Part shown: piece by piece, positions 8,409 through 17,174 of the stretch
Position numbering within the stretch: the first letter of the stretch is position 1
How the letters are laid out: each line of letters starts with the position of its first letter
From: Candidatus Obscuribacterales bacterium
GTDB taxonomy: Bacteria; Cyanobacteriota; Vampirovibrionia; Obscuribacterales; Obscuribacteraceae
Assembly (NCBI GenBank): GCA_031292355.1
Contig: JARLHI010000048.1
Span: 248,001-312,000, forward strand
DNA length: 64,000 nucleotides
Reading direction: 5' to 3'
Notes under the pieces: model-generated
The model's database searches: none
What the model saw: the letters and a program-made list of their open reading frames with translations, nothing else
What the model was told of the DNA's origin: nothing
Position numbers and translations under genes: made by a program

Positions 8409-10013
8409 ATGCACAGAAAAGGTCTGAGCAAACACAATAGACGGAGCATTTGCCTCTTAATGCTAGCCTGCCTGCTCAGTACTAGTGCCACTCAGGCCGA
8501 GAATAACGAACAATCGCTGAAGTTTTTTCCTCTTAGTTATGGTTATAACCTGACCGAATCACTGCTAAATCCGCTGCAAACGAACGGCTCCAGGGAGCGC
8601 TTGCGGCGCCAAGTAGCGCGGGCTTTATACGACGTGAAAATGACCGGCGGCCAAACGGTGAGATGGATGGCTACTGACATTTGGCGCAGCTATAACAACA
8701 ACACCGACGACCCCGAAGATCAACAAACAGGCGAACTTGATCCTGCCTGGTTTGAAATAGTGCACGTTCTTATGGAGCAAGCGCAACAGTCCAACGTTTC
8801 GGTGGTAGTTGTGTTGAGCGACCTCGCGAGAGTGGGAGTTAGCACTGAAAGCGCATCAGGTCCTGGCGGTTTCTCCGGCAAGAGTCAATACTATGGTTGG
8901 AGATATGAACAGGGCGAGGGAAAGGTTTTTGACGACCAGAATTTGCGTGAACACCTGAAAGTGCGCATGGTCAAAATGGCAAAATCGCTGGCGCAATATC
9001 CTGCTCTTGGTGCCATCGAACTCTATAACGAACCTTCTTTTAAAGATGCCACTCACAATACGAGATTTTGGACCTCCGTAAACGAGACCCGCGCGGCGAT
9101 ACAACAGGCCGATGCGCGTCTAGCCTCAATTCCCATCGTGTCGGGCAATTGTTGGTGGGATCGCGGTGTAGTCGAAGCGGCTCAACAAACTGGTGCGCTT
9201 GCCAAAGAGCCATTCATCACAGTGCATGATTACAGCGATTACGGCGACGAAAGGGCACTCAACAATAGTGTGAAAGACTTGCTCACATACGTGCGAAAGC
9301 TCGTCCCTGGTAAGCCGCTGGTCTTTGCCGAAGCCGGATCAAAGAACGCCGTCACCGACAGTGGCGTGCATCGTTTTATGGTGCGCACGCTGCTTGGCTT
9401 GCATACCGAACAAGGTGTGGGAGTCTGGCCCTGGGGGATTTGGTTCTCCGGTCCAAACGAGACTGACTACAAGTGGGATTTTAACCATCGTTCGATGGTC
9501 GGCGATGCTTTTCGCACATTTTTCTTCGCCGATTTAGAGCGCCAGTATGCGACGCCGGTGAAGCTGACTGTCTTGGATATGCGAAGCAAACAAACTAAAC
9601 CGGTCGAGCTGGCGATTCAATCGATAACAGCACATGATTCCGATGCGTATATTGCAGGAAAGTGGGCATTGTCTATCAACGGTGAGCGCTTTGTCGGATT
9701 CTCTCGAGCCGGTGTCTTCAGTAAACCTTATGCAGTGCCAGGAAACATCGGGCACATCGGGCACTTCGGACCACCGCAACCCACCTTTTTTATTAGCGAC
9801 AGAAAGGAGCAAAAACGCTGGGCTGAGATTAGCTACAGCAGCGGCTCTTGGTCTATTAAAGTGTTTAGCGTGGCTGCTACCCCCGGCGACGGCAGTATTG
9901 TCACACCGGATAGTCTCGCCGGTTTGGCAGAGGAAATAAAACGATCTGATTTTCTTGGTGGCGGGTACTCAATTCTCGAATTTGAAGCGAAGTTACCTTT
10001 TACTGAGCCATGA
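8409..10013 (+). CDS. Secreted clan GH-A (GH5-like) glycoside hydrolase
   Basis: A 534-residue protein with an N-terminal signal peptide (S-I-C-L-L-M-L-A-C-L-L-S-T-S-A-T-Q-A) and a TIM-barrel domain. The two expected catalytic glutamates are visible: E in L-Y-N-E-P-S near residue 206 (acid/base, at the end of strand 4) and E in V-F-A-E-A-G near residue 307 (nucleophile, strand 7). Other clan GH-A marks are V-R-W-M-A-T-D near the start and G-V-W-P-W-G-I-W after the nucleophile. The last 150 residues form a separate beta-rich domain that may bind sugar. The substrate cannot be told; beta-mannan or beta-glucan enzymes share this layout. Confidence 0.8.
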   Translation: MHRKGLSKHNRRSICLLMLACLLSTSATQAENNEQSLKFFPLSYGYNLTESLLNPLQTNGSRERLRRQVARALYDVKMTGGQTVRWMATDIWRSYNNNTDDPEDQQTGELDPAWFEIVHVLMEQAQQSNVSVVVVLSDLARVGVSTESASGPGGFSGKSQYYGWRYEQGEGKVFDDQNLREHLKVRMVKMAKSLAQYPALGAIELYNEPSFKDATHNTRFWTSVNETRAAIQQADARLASIPIVSGNCWWDRGVVEAAQQTGALAKEPFITVHDYSDYGDERALNNSVKDLLTYVRKLVPGKPLVFAEAGSKNAVTDSGVHRFMVRTLLGLHTEQGVGVWPWGIWFSGPNETDYKWDFNHRSMVGDAFRTFFFADLERQYATPVKLTVLDMRSKQTKPVELAIQSITAHDSDAYIAGKWALSINGERFVGFSRAGVFSKPYAVPGNIGHIGHFGPPQPTFFISDRKEQKRWAEISYSSGSWSIKVFSVAATPGDGSIVTPDSLAGLAEEIKRSDFLGGGYSILEFEAKLPFTEP

Positions 10014-10091
10014 AAAACTTTTTCCATGTCACTAACCTGACACAAGCCTGAAACCGGCGCGACACTCCCGTCCCCTATTCTGTTTACAGAA

Positions 10092-10105
10092 AGAGCAACT
10101 GCTCT
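10092..10105. promoter_or_regulatory. Inverted repeat AGAGCA-AC-TGCTCT upstream of first duplicated gene
   Basis: A perfect 6-bp palindrome with a 2-bp spacer, 36 bp before the ATG at 10141, conserved in the second copy. It could be an operator or the stem of a small mRNA hairpin. Conservation alone is weak evidence because the whole region was duplicated. Confidence 0.35.
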
Positions 10106-10140
10106 TCGAGGTGGACGAATTTACTAGGGGTAAAGCAGTC

Positions 10141-10881
10141 ATGGAAAAACAGCAAGTAGAACAAACCGCAAAATCCTTTGAGTCACAAGTTCGGGAAGGA
10201 AAAACGGACCGTTTTGCTGAACAATTGCACAACATGCCAGAAGCTGATCGCAAAGCTATCGTTCAACAAATCAAGGCGGACGCGCAGAAGTCCCCCGATT
10301 ATTTGCCTAACTTGACCTTCACAGATAACGGCGAGCTCAAATCCTCAGATAGCTACGGAGATTCAGACCGCGTAGACCACGAAACTAAGTCAACACACTC
10401 TGAATATGACAACGGTAAGCTCAAAACAATCGATACGCAGAACTTCGATGCTTCCAGTGACCATTATTCGTTCGACTCTAACGGCAACCAGATTTCCAAC
10501 GACAAAACAGCCGCAAACGGTGATAAAGAACACGACACTTATGATTCCGCCACTCATAAGCAAATTTCCGCACACATCGACTTCGCCAATGGAGACAAAG
10601 AAGACGATAAGTTCAATCGCAACAGCGGCAATAAAGAAACTGCTGACCTTACACATGCAGACGGCAGCACGGACCATGCTGATTTTGACCGATCTGGTAA
10701 CTTCATTTTAAAATCGCACTCTAAAAAAGCAGACGGAACTCAAATAGACGCTATATATGACGATAGAACGACCGATCCGACTTTTGTAGATGTCACCGCT
10801 CCTTCAGGCGCAGTCAATCACTTTCATTACGATCCAAAAACTCAAACGCTCCAACAGCTTCCACATGCACTAAAGAACTGA
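10141..10881 (+). CDS. YD-repeat-like protein with helical N-terminal module (copy 1)
   Basis: A 246-residue soluble protein. Residues 1-55 form a charged helical module (V-E-Q-T-A-K-S-F-E-S-Q-V-R-E-G-K, then M-P-E-A-D-R-K-A-I-V-Q-Q-I-K) ending Y-L-P-N-L-T-F. The rest consists of about eight units of 22-25 residues, each opening with Y/F-D and closing with an A/N-D/G-G turn (for example F-D-S-N-G-N-Q-I-S and Y-D-S-A-T-H-K-Q-I-S). This pattern is like the YD repeats of RHS proteins, but no toxin or protease domain is attached. The ATG at 10141 follows AGGGG with about ten bases of spacing; an in-frame GTG at 10111 is also possible. Cellular role unknown. Confidence 0.75.
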   Translation: MEKQQVEQTAKSFESQVREGKTDRFAEQLHNMPEADRKAIVQQIKADAQKSPDYLPNLTFTDNGELKSSDSYGDSDRVDHETKSTHSEYDNGKLKTIDTQNFDASSDHYSFDSNGNQISNDKTAANGDKEHDTYDSATHKQISAHIDFANGDKEDDKFNRNSGNKETADLTHADGSTDHADFDRSGNFILKSHSKKADGTQIDAIYDDRTTDPTFVDVTAPSGAVNHFHYDPKTQTLQQLPHALKN

Positions 10882-11003
10882 TTTAGTCAATTGACTCCCG
10901 CCGAAACATTTTCCTTATTCGTCGTTGATTTTTTGTCGTGTCACTAACCTGACACAAACCTGAAACTAGCGCGACACTCCTGTCCTCTATTCTGTTTACA
11001 GAA

Positions 11004-11017
11004 AGAGCAACTGCTCT
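11004..11017. promoter_or_regulatory. Inverted repeat AGAGCA-AC-TGCTCT upstream of second duplicated gene
   Basis: Exact copy of the palindrome at 10092-10105, 36 bp before the ATG at 11053. Surrounding bases differ slightly between the copies while the palindrome is identical. Confidence 0.35.
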
Positions 11018-11052
11018 TCGAGGTGAGCGAATTTACTAGGGGTAAAGTAGTC

Positions 11053-11784
11053 ATGGAAAAACAGCAAGTAGAACAAACCGCAAAATCCTTTGAGTCTCAA
11101 GTTCGGGAAGGAAAAACGGAACGTTTTGCTGAACAATTGCACAACATGCCAGAAGCTGATCGCAAAGCAATCGTTCAACAAATCAAGGCAGATGCACAGA
11201 AGTCTCCTGATTTTTTGCCTAACCTGACTTTCACAGATAACGGCGAGCTCAAATCTTCAGATAGCTACGGAAATTCAGACCGCGTAGACCACGAAACTAA
11301 GTCAACACACTCTGAATATGACAATGGTAAGCTCAAAACAATCGATACCAATAACTTCAATGGTTCAAAAGATCACTATTCGTTCGACCCTAACGGTAAT
11401 CAGACATCCAACGACAAAACATCTGCAAATGGTGACAAAGAACACGACGTATATGATCCCAGCACTCATAAGCAAACTTCCGCGCACATCGACTTCGCCA
11501 ATGGCGACAAAGAAGACGATAAATTCAATCCTAACAGCGGCAACAAAGAAACCTCTGACCTTACGCACGCAGACGGCAGCACTGATCATGCTGATTTTGA
11601 CAGATCCGGTAGCGTCGTTTTAAAATCGCACTCTAAAAAGGCAGACGGAACTCAAATAGACGCTATATATGACGATAAAACGACTGATCCGACTTTCGTA
11701 GATGTCACTGCTCCTACAGGCGCAGTCAATCATTTTCATTACGATCCCAAAACCCAAACGCTCCAACAGCTTCCACAACGCTAA
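11053..11784 (+). CDS. YD-repeat-like protein with helical N-terminal module (copy 2)
   Basis: A 243-residue paralogue of the preceding gene, with nearly identical first 90 residues and scattered changes in the repeat part (for example N-N-F-N-G-S-K-D-H-Y-S in place of Q-N-F-D-A-S-S-D-H-Y-S). Its C-terminus is shorter, ending Q-Q-L-P-Q-R. It keeps the same start context (AGGGG before ATG 11053; GTG at 11023 as an alternative). Frame, length and repeat number are all maintained, so neither copy has decayed. Two intact copies side by side suggest a dosage need or recent functional divergence. No export signal is visible, so the place of action is unclear. Confidence 0.75.
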   Translation: MEKQQVEQTAKSFESQVREGKTERFAEQLHNMPEADRKAIVQQIKADAQKSPDFLPNLTFTDNGELKSSDSYGNSDRVDHETKSTHSEYDNGKLKTIDTNNFNGSKDHYSFDPNGNQTSNDKTSANGDKEHDVYDPSTHKQTSAHIDFANGDKEDDKFNPNSGNKETSDLTHADGSTDHADFDRSGSVVLKSHSKKADGTQIDAIYDDKTTDPTFVDVTAPTGAVNHFHYDPKTQTLQQLPQR

Positions 11785-11826
11785 AGAACTAATATAGTCC
11801 CCCCTCGCCACAGCAGGTATTGAAAG

Positions 11827-12444
11827 ATGGAGCTCTGGATCGGGGTCGGGCTTTTCGTGATACTACTGGCAGTGATAGCAGTTGTCTCTGCTAAAGTCTC
11901 CCGATTGTTGTCTGCAAAGCACCTCAGCGAAATATCCGATTGTATGGCTCGTCTGAAGATAGCAGCGCTCAAAGCTATGGTGCGCCCTGGCGAACCGGAC
12001 CCCTATGAACAAAACTTTCACCCGGACCAGGTCGCCCAGCAAACGTTGGTTACCTCCGCTGGATTGGGCTTAATGTACACTGTTTCGAAGCAAGATGATT
12101 TGTACTCGCATCACATCTCAATGTCTTCACACGCAGGCAGTCTCGCTCACAGTGCCGCCATGACAATCGCCACGTGGATTTCTTATTTTCTCAATATCCC
12201 GGTGGATGAGGTCGGCGTACCGCCCGAGCTTTCAAATGCGCCTGGTTTTGTATGGCATATGACCTTTGTATTGTCAGAAGAGGAAGAGCACCACTATGAG
12301 CAAGCACGCCCGAGAATATTAACGGTGTCTGACATTACTCCTGCAATGTGGAAACAGCTTGGTTCGGCGCGTGAATCTATTGTCGAGCGTTCGTTAGCCA
12401 ATCAAAGATCGAGATGTCTAGATTCGAACAGCAGACCTAAATGA
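11827..12444 (+). CDS. Hypothetical single-pass membrane protein, 205 aa
   Basis: The gene starts at ATG 11827 with GAAAG upstream. The first 20 residues form one hydrophobic segment (E-L-W-I-G-V-G-L-F-V-I-L-L-A-V-I-A-V-V-S), followed by a basic stretch, which suggests an N-terminal anchor with a cytoplasmic body. The soluble part contains H-I-S-M-S-S-H-A-G-S-L-A-H-S-A-A-M and an acidic S-E-E-E-E-H-H-Y-E segment. I do not recognise the family. The stop overlaps by 8 bp the stop of the convergent calpain-like gene, with no space for a terminator between them. Confidence 0.6.
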   Translation: MELWIGVGLFVILLAVIAVVSAKVSRLLSAKHLSEISDCMARLKIAALKAMVRPGEPDPYEQNFHPDQVAQQTLVTSAGLGLMYTVSKQDDLYSHHISMSSHAGSLAHSAAMTIATWISYFLNIPVDEVGVPPELSNAPGFVWHMTFVLSEEEEHHYEQARPRILTVSDITPAMWKQLGSARESIVERSLANQRSRCLDSNSRPK

Positions 12445-13795
12445 AAGACCGGGCCGCTTGATAAAAGCATTTTTGAAACAGACCAAGGTGCATTTTGAAA
12501 ACACCGTCTTCCATTTGTTCAAACTCGAGATGATTTGGGTCACTCGGTAATGAGAACTTTTGAGAATTTTTTCCATGCGGATTGCGAATCGTAATCAGCT
12601 GACTGCCGGGGTCAAAACCGATGATTGTGTAGGCGTGTGATCCAATTACAACTCTTGGAAAACGGACAAGGTAGGCGTCTTGCCATGTTGCGGCGACGAT
12701 GGGGTTATCTGACTTGGTGGCACCACCAATAAAGGCCGAAACCTCTTGAGGGGTTGCTGTTCTCAGGTCGATCAATTCGGCTCTGTTTCCGGTAATGGCT
12801 TTAAGCCCTATCTCCAATCTCGATTGGTCCCCATCTTGACCATTAGCACCGGAGTTATCGGGAAATTTGCACACCTGAGCACATTCGATTATAGAAGCCC
12901 AGCTAGCTTTATCATGAATACTATTTTCTTCAAGATACTGTTTTGTTATTGCATATTCGTTGCCATCACCGGGAAACCGGACGACATAACCGCCTTTTGG
13001 CGCCAGCTGAATCATATCAGCAAGCATCTTTTGTCCTCTGGGCAGTCGGGCTAGAGCTGACATTGAACTTTCGAACCAGCAATTCGGGTATCGGCTCTGG
13101 TCTATACCGCCTGCCCCATCTCGAGCGATATCAGCGGCCGTGAACGGATGATTGTCTCCAAGTCCTCTCGGCTTTGTAGGTGGAACCGCTTGCGCTTTCG
13201 CCGGGGGAAGAGGATTTTTTTTATCGATGATGCCTTTGCCTTCGGCTGCTTTAATCGCTTGCACCTGCTCTTTCTTTTCTGCCAGCATGTTTTTGACCAT
13301 TATTTTGCCGGCGTCTGTCTTGAGCAAAGCGCGCATTTCGGGCGCCATAGCATTGACTACACTTTCAGGCAATTCTTCATCGTCAGATTTCGCGGTGCCA
13401 CTGCCCTTACCGGTCGTTGCAGCGGCTAATGTCGTATTGCTCCGTTCGCCAGATAAATTAGAAAGATATTTTTTAGAGCTTATTCCTTCCTGGCTGTCTG
13501 AAAAATTTTTGCCAACATAATCAAATAACTGTTTTGCCCTGGCTGTTCGATTGCAGCCGATATTCGCAAGGGCGGCATAGTAATATAACCGGGCCACGGG
13601 GGAGGACGTTTTTATGAGCTGTTCGAAAGCATCAGCTGATGCAGCATATTGGTGCTGACCGTAAAGGGCCTCGGCGCTCGCACCGGTTACAGAAACTGAC
13701 ACAGATGCTTTATGAACGCCGCCCTCAGCACTGACTAAAGCCTGGCTGGCTAACAGGCCTAAAGACAGGCCCACTAAAAGGCGCGAAAAACGCAT
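12437..13795 (-). CDS. Secreted calpain-like (C2-type) cysteine protease with TPR-like N-terminus
   Basis: A 452-residue protein starting at ATG 13795 (GTG 13801 is the alternative). Residues 1-25 are a signal peptide (L-L-V-G-L-S-L-G-L-L-A-S-Q-A-L-V-S-A). Residues 40-105 look like one or two TPR units (A-L-Y-G-Q-H-Q-Y-A-A-S-A-D-A-F and A-L-A-N-I-G-C-N-R-T-A-R-A-K-Q-L-F). The C-terminal half has a calpain-type catalytic set: Cys in Y-P-N-C-W-F-E-S-S near residue 241, His in G-S-H-A-Y-T-I-I near residue 386 and Asn in R-N-P-H-G near residue 403. A Q/D-Q before the cysteine may serve as the oxyanion residue. Bacterial calpain-like proteases are poorly characterised, and the substrate is unknown. 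Confidence 0.7.
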   Translation of the reverse strand: MRFSRLLVGLSLGLLASQALVSAEGGVHKASVSVSVTGASAEALYGQHQYAASADAFEQLIKTSSPVARLYYYAALANIGCNRTARAKQLFDYVGKNFSDSQEGISSKKYLSNLSGERSNTTLAAATTGKGSGTAKSDDEELPESVVNAMAPEMRALLKTDAGKIMVKNMLAEKKEQVQAIKAAEGKGIIDKKNPLPPAKAQAVPPTKPRGLGDNHPFTAADIARDGAGGIDQSRYPNCWFESSMSALARLPRGQKMLADMIQLAPKGGYVVRFPGDGNEYAITKQYLEENSIHDKASWASIIECAQVCKFPDNSGANGQDGDQSRLEIGLKAITGNRAELIDLRTATPQEVSAFIGGATKSDNPIVAATWQDAYLVRFPRVVIGSHAYTIIGFDPGSQLITIRNPHGKNSQKFSLPSDPNHLEFEQMEDGVFKMHLGLFQKCFYQAARSFI

Positions 13796-14044
13796 AAGCA
13801 CTTTATCCGGACAAGGGTTCAGATAATATATGCCAACGTTGTGTCAATTTTAGACATCAATCATTTCTCCGTTCCAAGACTCAGTAGTCTGCGAGATATT
13901 CGGATATTAGTGGTCTGACAATAGAAATCAGCTTTTCTAATCAAGTTAGGGGTCCCACCGGTCTGGGAAAAATTCTTTCAGACTGTCTAGAAATCTTCAC
14001 AGGTGTATAGACTCAGTTCTTCATGTAGAACAGGGAGCCAATTA

Positions 14045-14752
14045 ATGGCAGACCAGGGTCGCGAAATCGATCACAATACATCAAAGGCCGCCATTGAGCC
14101 GGGCGGTCTTCAGTACCAACTAGGGCAAATGTCCTTCAAAGAACTCAGACAAAGCTATGCCCAATTGCGACCGAGCAAGGACGTGGGCGAGGCCCAAGCG
14201 CAAGCAGCTCCACTTGAACGCCCTCCTATACAAGCAGAGGCGGGTCAAAAGCCTGGCGAAACGCCTCCTGTGACCATCCATGGCAAGACATATTCCGACT
14301 ATCTAAAAATTCCTGGCAATGAGCCTGTGGAGCTGAAAAACCCTAATGGTCAACCCGTACTTGGTCCGAACGGGCAGCCAGTTTTCGGTCCCAGTCGAGC
14401 GAATCTGGATAAGGTCGCATCTGAATTAGGTCAAAACATCTTCAATATGAGTAAGTTTGGTCATCGGGGTGACTGGGATTTCCAACGTATGAGCGATGAC
14501 AAAGGCAACGAGGTTTTCACCGAAAAATACAGAGATTTCGCCAATATCGCCATCGGTTACGCCTATGCTGCAAATGGGCATCACTGGCAAGATGCTGCTT
14601 CCGTGGCTAATCTGTATTGCGGAGTCACAACCTGCGACTTCCCCGAACACGATAGGACGAAACAATATCCGAACTTGTCCTCGCGGCAAGTCGACGACTA
14701 CAAGATCGGCGAAGCTCTATATCGCAGTCGTCATCCAAACAACGCGCCGTAA
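14045..14752 (+). CDS. Hypothetical protein, 235 aa, proline/glutamine-rich N-terminus
   Basis: The start is chosen at ATG 14045 because AGGGAG lies at 14032-14037; a GTG at 14003 would add 14 unlikely residues. The N-terminal 90 residues look disordered and rich in Q, P and A. The middle has a duplicated short phrase, N-P-N-G-Q-P-V-L-G-P then N-G-Q-P-V-F-G-P. The C-terminal half is folded-looking, with H-R-G-D-W-D-F-Q-R and Y-A-A-N-G-H-H-W-Q-D-A-A and two or three cysteines. No signal peptide is visible. I do not recognise the family. It may be lineage-specific, like the proteins at 10-12 kb and 34.7 kb. Confidence 0.65.
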   Translation: MADQGREIDHNTSKAAIEPGGLQYQLGQMSFKELRQSYAQLRPSKDVGEAQAQAAPLERPPIQAEAGQKPGETPPVTIHGKTYSDYLKIPGNEPVELKNPNGQPVLGPNGQPVFGPSRANLDKVASELGQNIFNMSKFGHRGDWDFQRMSDDKGNEVFTEKYRDFANIAIGYAYAANGHHWQDAASVANLYCGVTTCDFPEHDRTKQYPNLSSRQVDDYKIGEALYRSRHPNNAP

Positions 14753-14836
14753 ACGAATTCTCCATGAGCCACCATAAGTGGTGATATTATGGTACCGCGC
14801 AAAGTCAATCAACACGTCGCCCCGTCGTGAATTTCA

Positions 14837-15484
14837 ATGACATCTGATTCCAAAGACAACCGTAGAGAATTCTTCTCAAAAATTGCTTCTGAGTACGACA
14901 AGTGCGCAATAGAACGGCTTGGATATGAAGCGCACGTCAAGGTTCCAACGAAATTACTGGAATTGCACAATAAGCGCCAAGGATTGGTCCTGGATCTAGC
15001 ATGTGGCACCGGTCTTGGCTCACTTCTCTTTTTTGAGTCCGGCTTCGATGTAATCGGCATCGATTTTTCGCCGGGCATGATCGACGTGGCCCGTTCACAT
15101 CCATACAAAAAACTCTATTGCCAGAGCATTGAAGATACACTGCCTGTCGAAGATAGGTCGTTCGACATTGTCACTGCAATTGGCGTTTGGGAATTTATCG
15201 AAGACCCACCAAGACTACTTGAGAGAATCTGGGATAAACTAATTGACGGTGGGCTTTGCGGAATAACGATACCAAAACAGAGTGATGCCCAGAACGAGCT
15301 GGGAATTCATACATACTCTCCGGAGCGGTTCATTCAGTTTGTCGACAAGCGACGATTCGATATCGTAGATGAAATTGACTTTTATGGCTGGGAATCAGGA
15401 CATTTAGGCGAAGTTCTCGGTGAGACTGGACTACCTCACCATCGAATTGACTATCATGCGCTATTCCTAAGAAAGCACAAGTAA
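14837..15484 (+). CDS. Class I SAM-dependent methyltransferase
   Basis: A 215-residue methyltransferase of the Methyltransf_11/25 kind. Motif I is V-L-D-L-A-C-G-T-G-L-G-S near residue 49, motif II D-V-I-G-I-D-F-S-P-G-M near residue 70, and motif IV D-I-V-T-A-I-G-V-W-E-F-I-E near residue 112. The N-terminal F-S-K-I-A-S-E-Y-D-K is typical of enzymes related to UbiE or malonyl-ACP methyltransferases. The start is ATG 14837. It is flanked by gaps of 84 and 120 bp and is probably its own transcription unit. The substrate cannot be inferred. Confidence 0.85.
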   Translation: MTSDSKDNRREFFSKIASEYDKCAIERLGYEAHVKVPTKLLELHNKRQGLVLDLACGTGLGSLLFFESGFDVIGIDFSPGMIDVARSHPYKKLYCQSIEDTLPVEDRSFDIVTAIGVWEFIEDPPRLLERIWDKLIDGGLCGITIPKQSDAQNELGIHTYSPERFIQFVDKRRFDIVDEIDFYGWESGHLGEVLGETGLPHHRIDYHALFLRKHK

Positions 15485-15604
15485 TTTACCAAACGAACTC
15501 ACACGGTTTCTATGCCGCAAAGTATTTCAAGGTATTTGTGCCACTAAATTTGGTGCCAAGATTTATTTTGAGTTCCCATCACCTTCTCTCAGCGGAGAGC
15601 TTTA

Positions 15605-16271
15605 ATGACCAGCTGGACGACCGCAGTTTGCAAATCCAACGGCATCGACATCCACTATCTTAGAACCGGGGGAGCCAAGCCCCCATTGGTTCTACTCCAT
15701 GGACTGACCGGAAGCGGAGCCTGCTGGAGCCCTTTGGCACACGCTCTCGAAGCGCAGTGGGATGTAGTGATGCCCGACGCCAGAGGACACGGGAATTCGA
15801 GCACACCGCTGAGTGGAAGCTATTAGCGGCGTCATTTTGGCAGACCCCACTTTCTTGAGCCCACAACGCCAGATCGAAGGGCACGAGAGCGATGTCGTCG
15901 AACAACACCGCCGCCTTCTCAGTTTAGATAGGGCAGAGGTGCTAGCTGAGGCACGAATTCGGCACGCGCATCGCAGCCCCGAGCTTGTTGAACTCACTGT
16001 CGAGGCGAGAATGAAAACACGAATACAGGCGTTTGATGTTCTGCCCCCACCCAACCCTGAGTATTACCATTTAATCAGCACCATTCACGTCCCAATCCTG
16101 TTAATTATCGGAGATAAGGACGTTGTCTCTCTCGAAACGGCACAGGAACTGCAAAATCTAAGCCCGCGCCTGACTATCGAAATTATAGAAGATGCTGGTC
16201 ACGCGCTTCAGTATGACCAACCTGAGCGCTTTGAGGTGCTCGTCAGGTGCTTTCTACAATCGTTGGCTTGA
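15605..16271 (+). pseudogene. Alpha/beta hydrolase broken by an internal deletion
   Basis: A good start (ATG 15605 with GGAGAG upstream) leads to the first third of an alpha/beta hydrolase: L-V-L-L-H-G-L-T-G-S-G near residue 29 (oxyanion region) and V-M-P-D-A-R-G-H-G-N-S near residue 57. The frame stops at 15824-15826. A second frame from about 15813 resumes with G-V-I-L-A-D-P-T-F and continues to D-A-G-H-A-L, which holds the catalytic histidine. The segment that should carry the nucleophile elbow (G-H-S-M-G-G in relatives) is missing, about 40 codons, and the frame is shifted. The gene cannot make an active enzyme. The clean ends suggest one recent deletion near 15815-15825. Confidence 0.8.
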
Positions 16272-16274
16272 ATA

Positions 16275-17036
16275 TCAACTACGTTTGAAAATGCTCACAA
16301 CATAACTTACATTGAAGCCAAGTTTTTCGTAGAAGCTCTGAGCATAGGAGTTGGTGACAACTTGCAGCGTAACCACACTGCACCCATGTTCACTAGAATA
16401 ATTAATCGCTTCTCGCATTAAAGTCGCGCTTATGCCACGTTTCCTGAATTCAGGCAAAGTCGCAACAGCATAGATTCCAGCAACCTCTCCAGTTCGCACT
16501 AGTAAACATACCCCTACTGCTTTACCGCATAGATAACCAATAAAGAAATCCTGCATTGGATTCTTGAGATTTCTGTGATTTGCTTCGTTGAGCAATAGAC
16601 GCCAGTTAGCGCGAAGCTCTTCGCTTGGCAGAAAGCCGCAAACTTGTACTTCAGAAAAACAGTCGATATCATTGAGCGTGGTGGCACAGCGAATTTCAAG
16701 TTGTGGACACACCTGCCAATCTGAGGGATCCGCCTGCAGCTCCATGTACGTCAAAGCTGTTGTTTCCTTATAGCCTCTTTTCTGAAGAGACTCTTCCCAC
16801 CGCCTACCCCAAGGTAGAACGTAAGCAGTATCAAAATCATCCAAAAGAGCTTCAGCGTCAAGCTCGGCACCAAGAATCAAGAAATTAAATTCAGGCTTGC
16901 TACTCTTCAAAACAAGCGTAGTGCCCAGTTTATCAATTGTGCCTCTATGAGTCTGGAGGAACGACTCATGATTTTGTAGTAGTTGCCGTTTCCTGAATTG
17001 ATCGTGAGCAATATCAGGCACATCATTGGCTTTCAT
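16275..17036 (-). CDS. GNAT family N-acetyltransferase
   Basis: A 253-residue protein with a C-terminal GNAT domain. The acetyl-CoA loop is V-A-T-L-P-E-F-R-K-R-G-I-S-A-T-L-M near residues 190-206, with the R-x-x-G pattern, and it is followed by the usual N-S-Y-A-Q-S-F-Y-E-K-L-G-F near the end. The N-terminal 100 residues are a poorly conserved extra domain that may be a degenerate GNAT fold. The start is ATG 17036 with GGAGG about nine bases upstream. It converges with the broken hydrolase gene, whose stop is 3 bp away. The substrate is unknown. Confidence 0.85.
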   Translation of the reverse strand: MKANDVPDIAHDQFRKRQLLQNHESFLQTHRGTIDKLGTTLVLKSSKPEFNFLILGAELDAEALLDDFDTAYVLPWGRRWEESLQKRGYKETTALTYMELQADPSDWQVCPQLEIRCATTLNDIDCFSEVQVCGFLPSEELRANWRLLLNEANHRNLKNPMQDFFIGYLCGKAVGVCLLVRTGEVAGIYAVATLPEFRKRGISATLMREAINYSSEHGCSVVTLQVVTNSYAQSFYEKLGFNVSYVVSIFKRS

Positions 17037-17174
17037 CCTAGCTAACCTCCAATTTTTTTTGTACGATTATTTTACAATGCAGAGACTTTCTATCGATGCC
17101 ACCAAAATCGGGATCTTAATCCAGCGACTGTCGTCAATCAAATAGTATTGAAGTAATTTTGATGAAAGGCTGAG

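Larger units (their letters stand above)
10028..11784 (+). repeat. Tandem duplication of a gene with its upstream region
   Basis: Two direct copies of about 850 bp lie head to tail, offset by about 912 bp: unit A 10028-10881 and unit B 10941-11784. Similarity begins in the noncoding GTCACTAACCTGACACAA sequence about 110 bp before each ATG and runs to the last codons. Differences are mostly third-position and a few substitutions, so both copies appear to be under selection. The unit includes a 6-bp inverted repeat upstream of each start. Confidence 0.93.

Noticed and set aside
10028-10083. Possible promoter with TATTCT before the duplicated genes
   Set aside because: No -35 element at a suitable distance in either copy.
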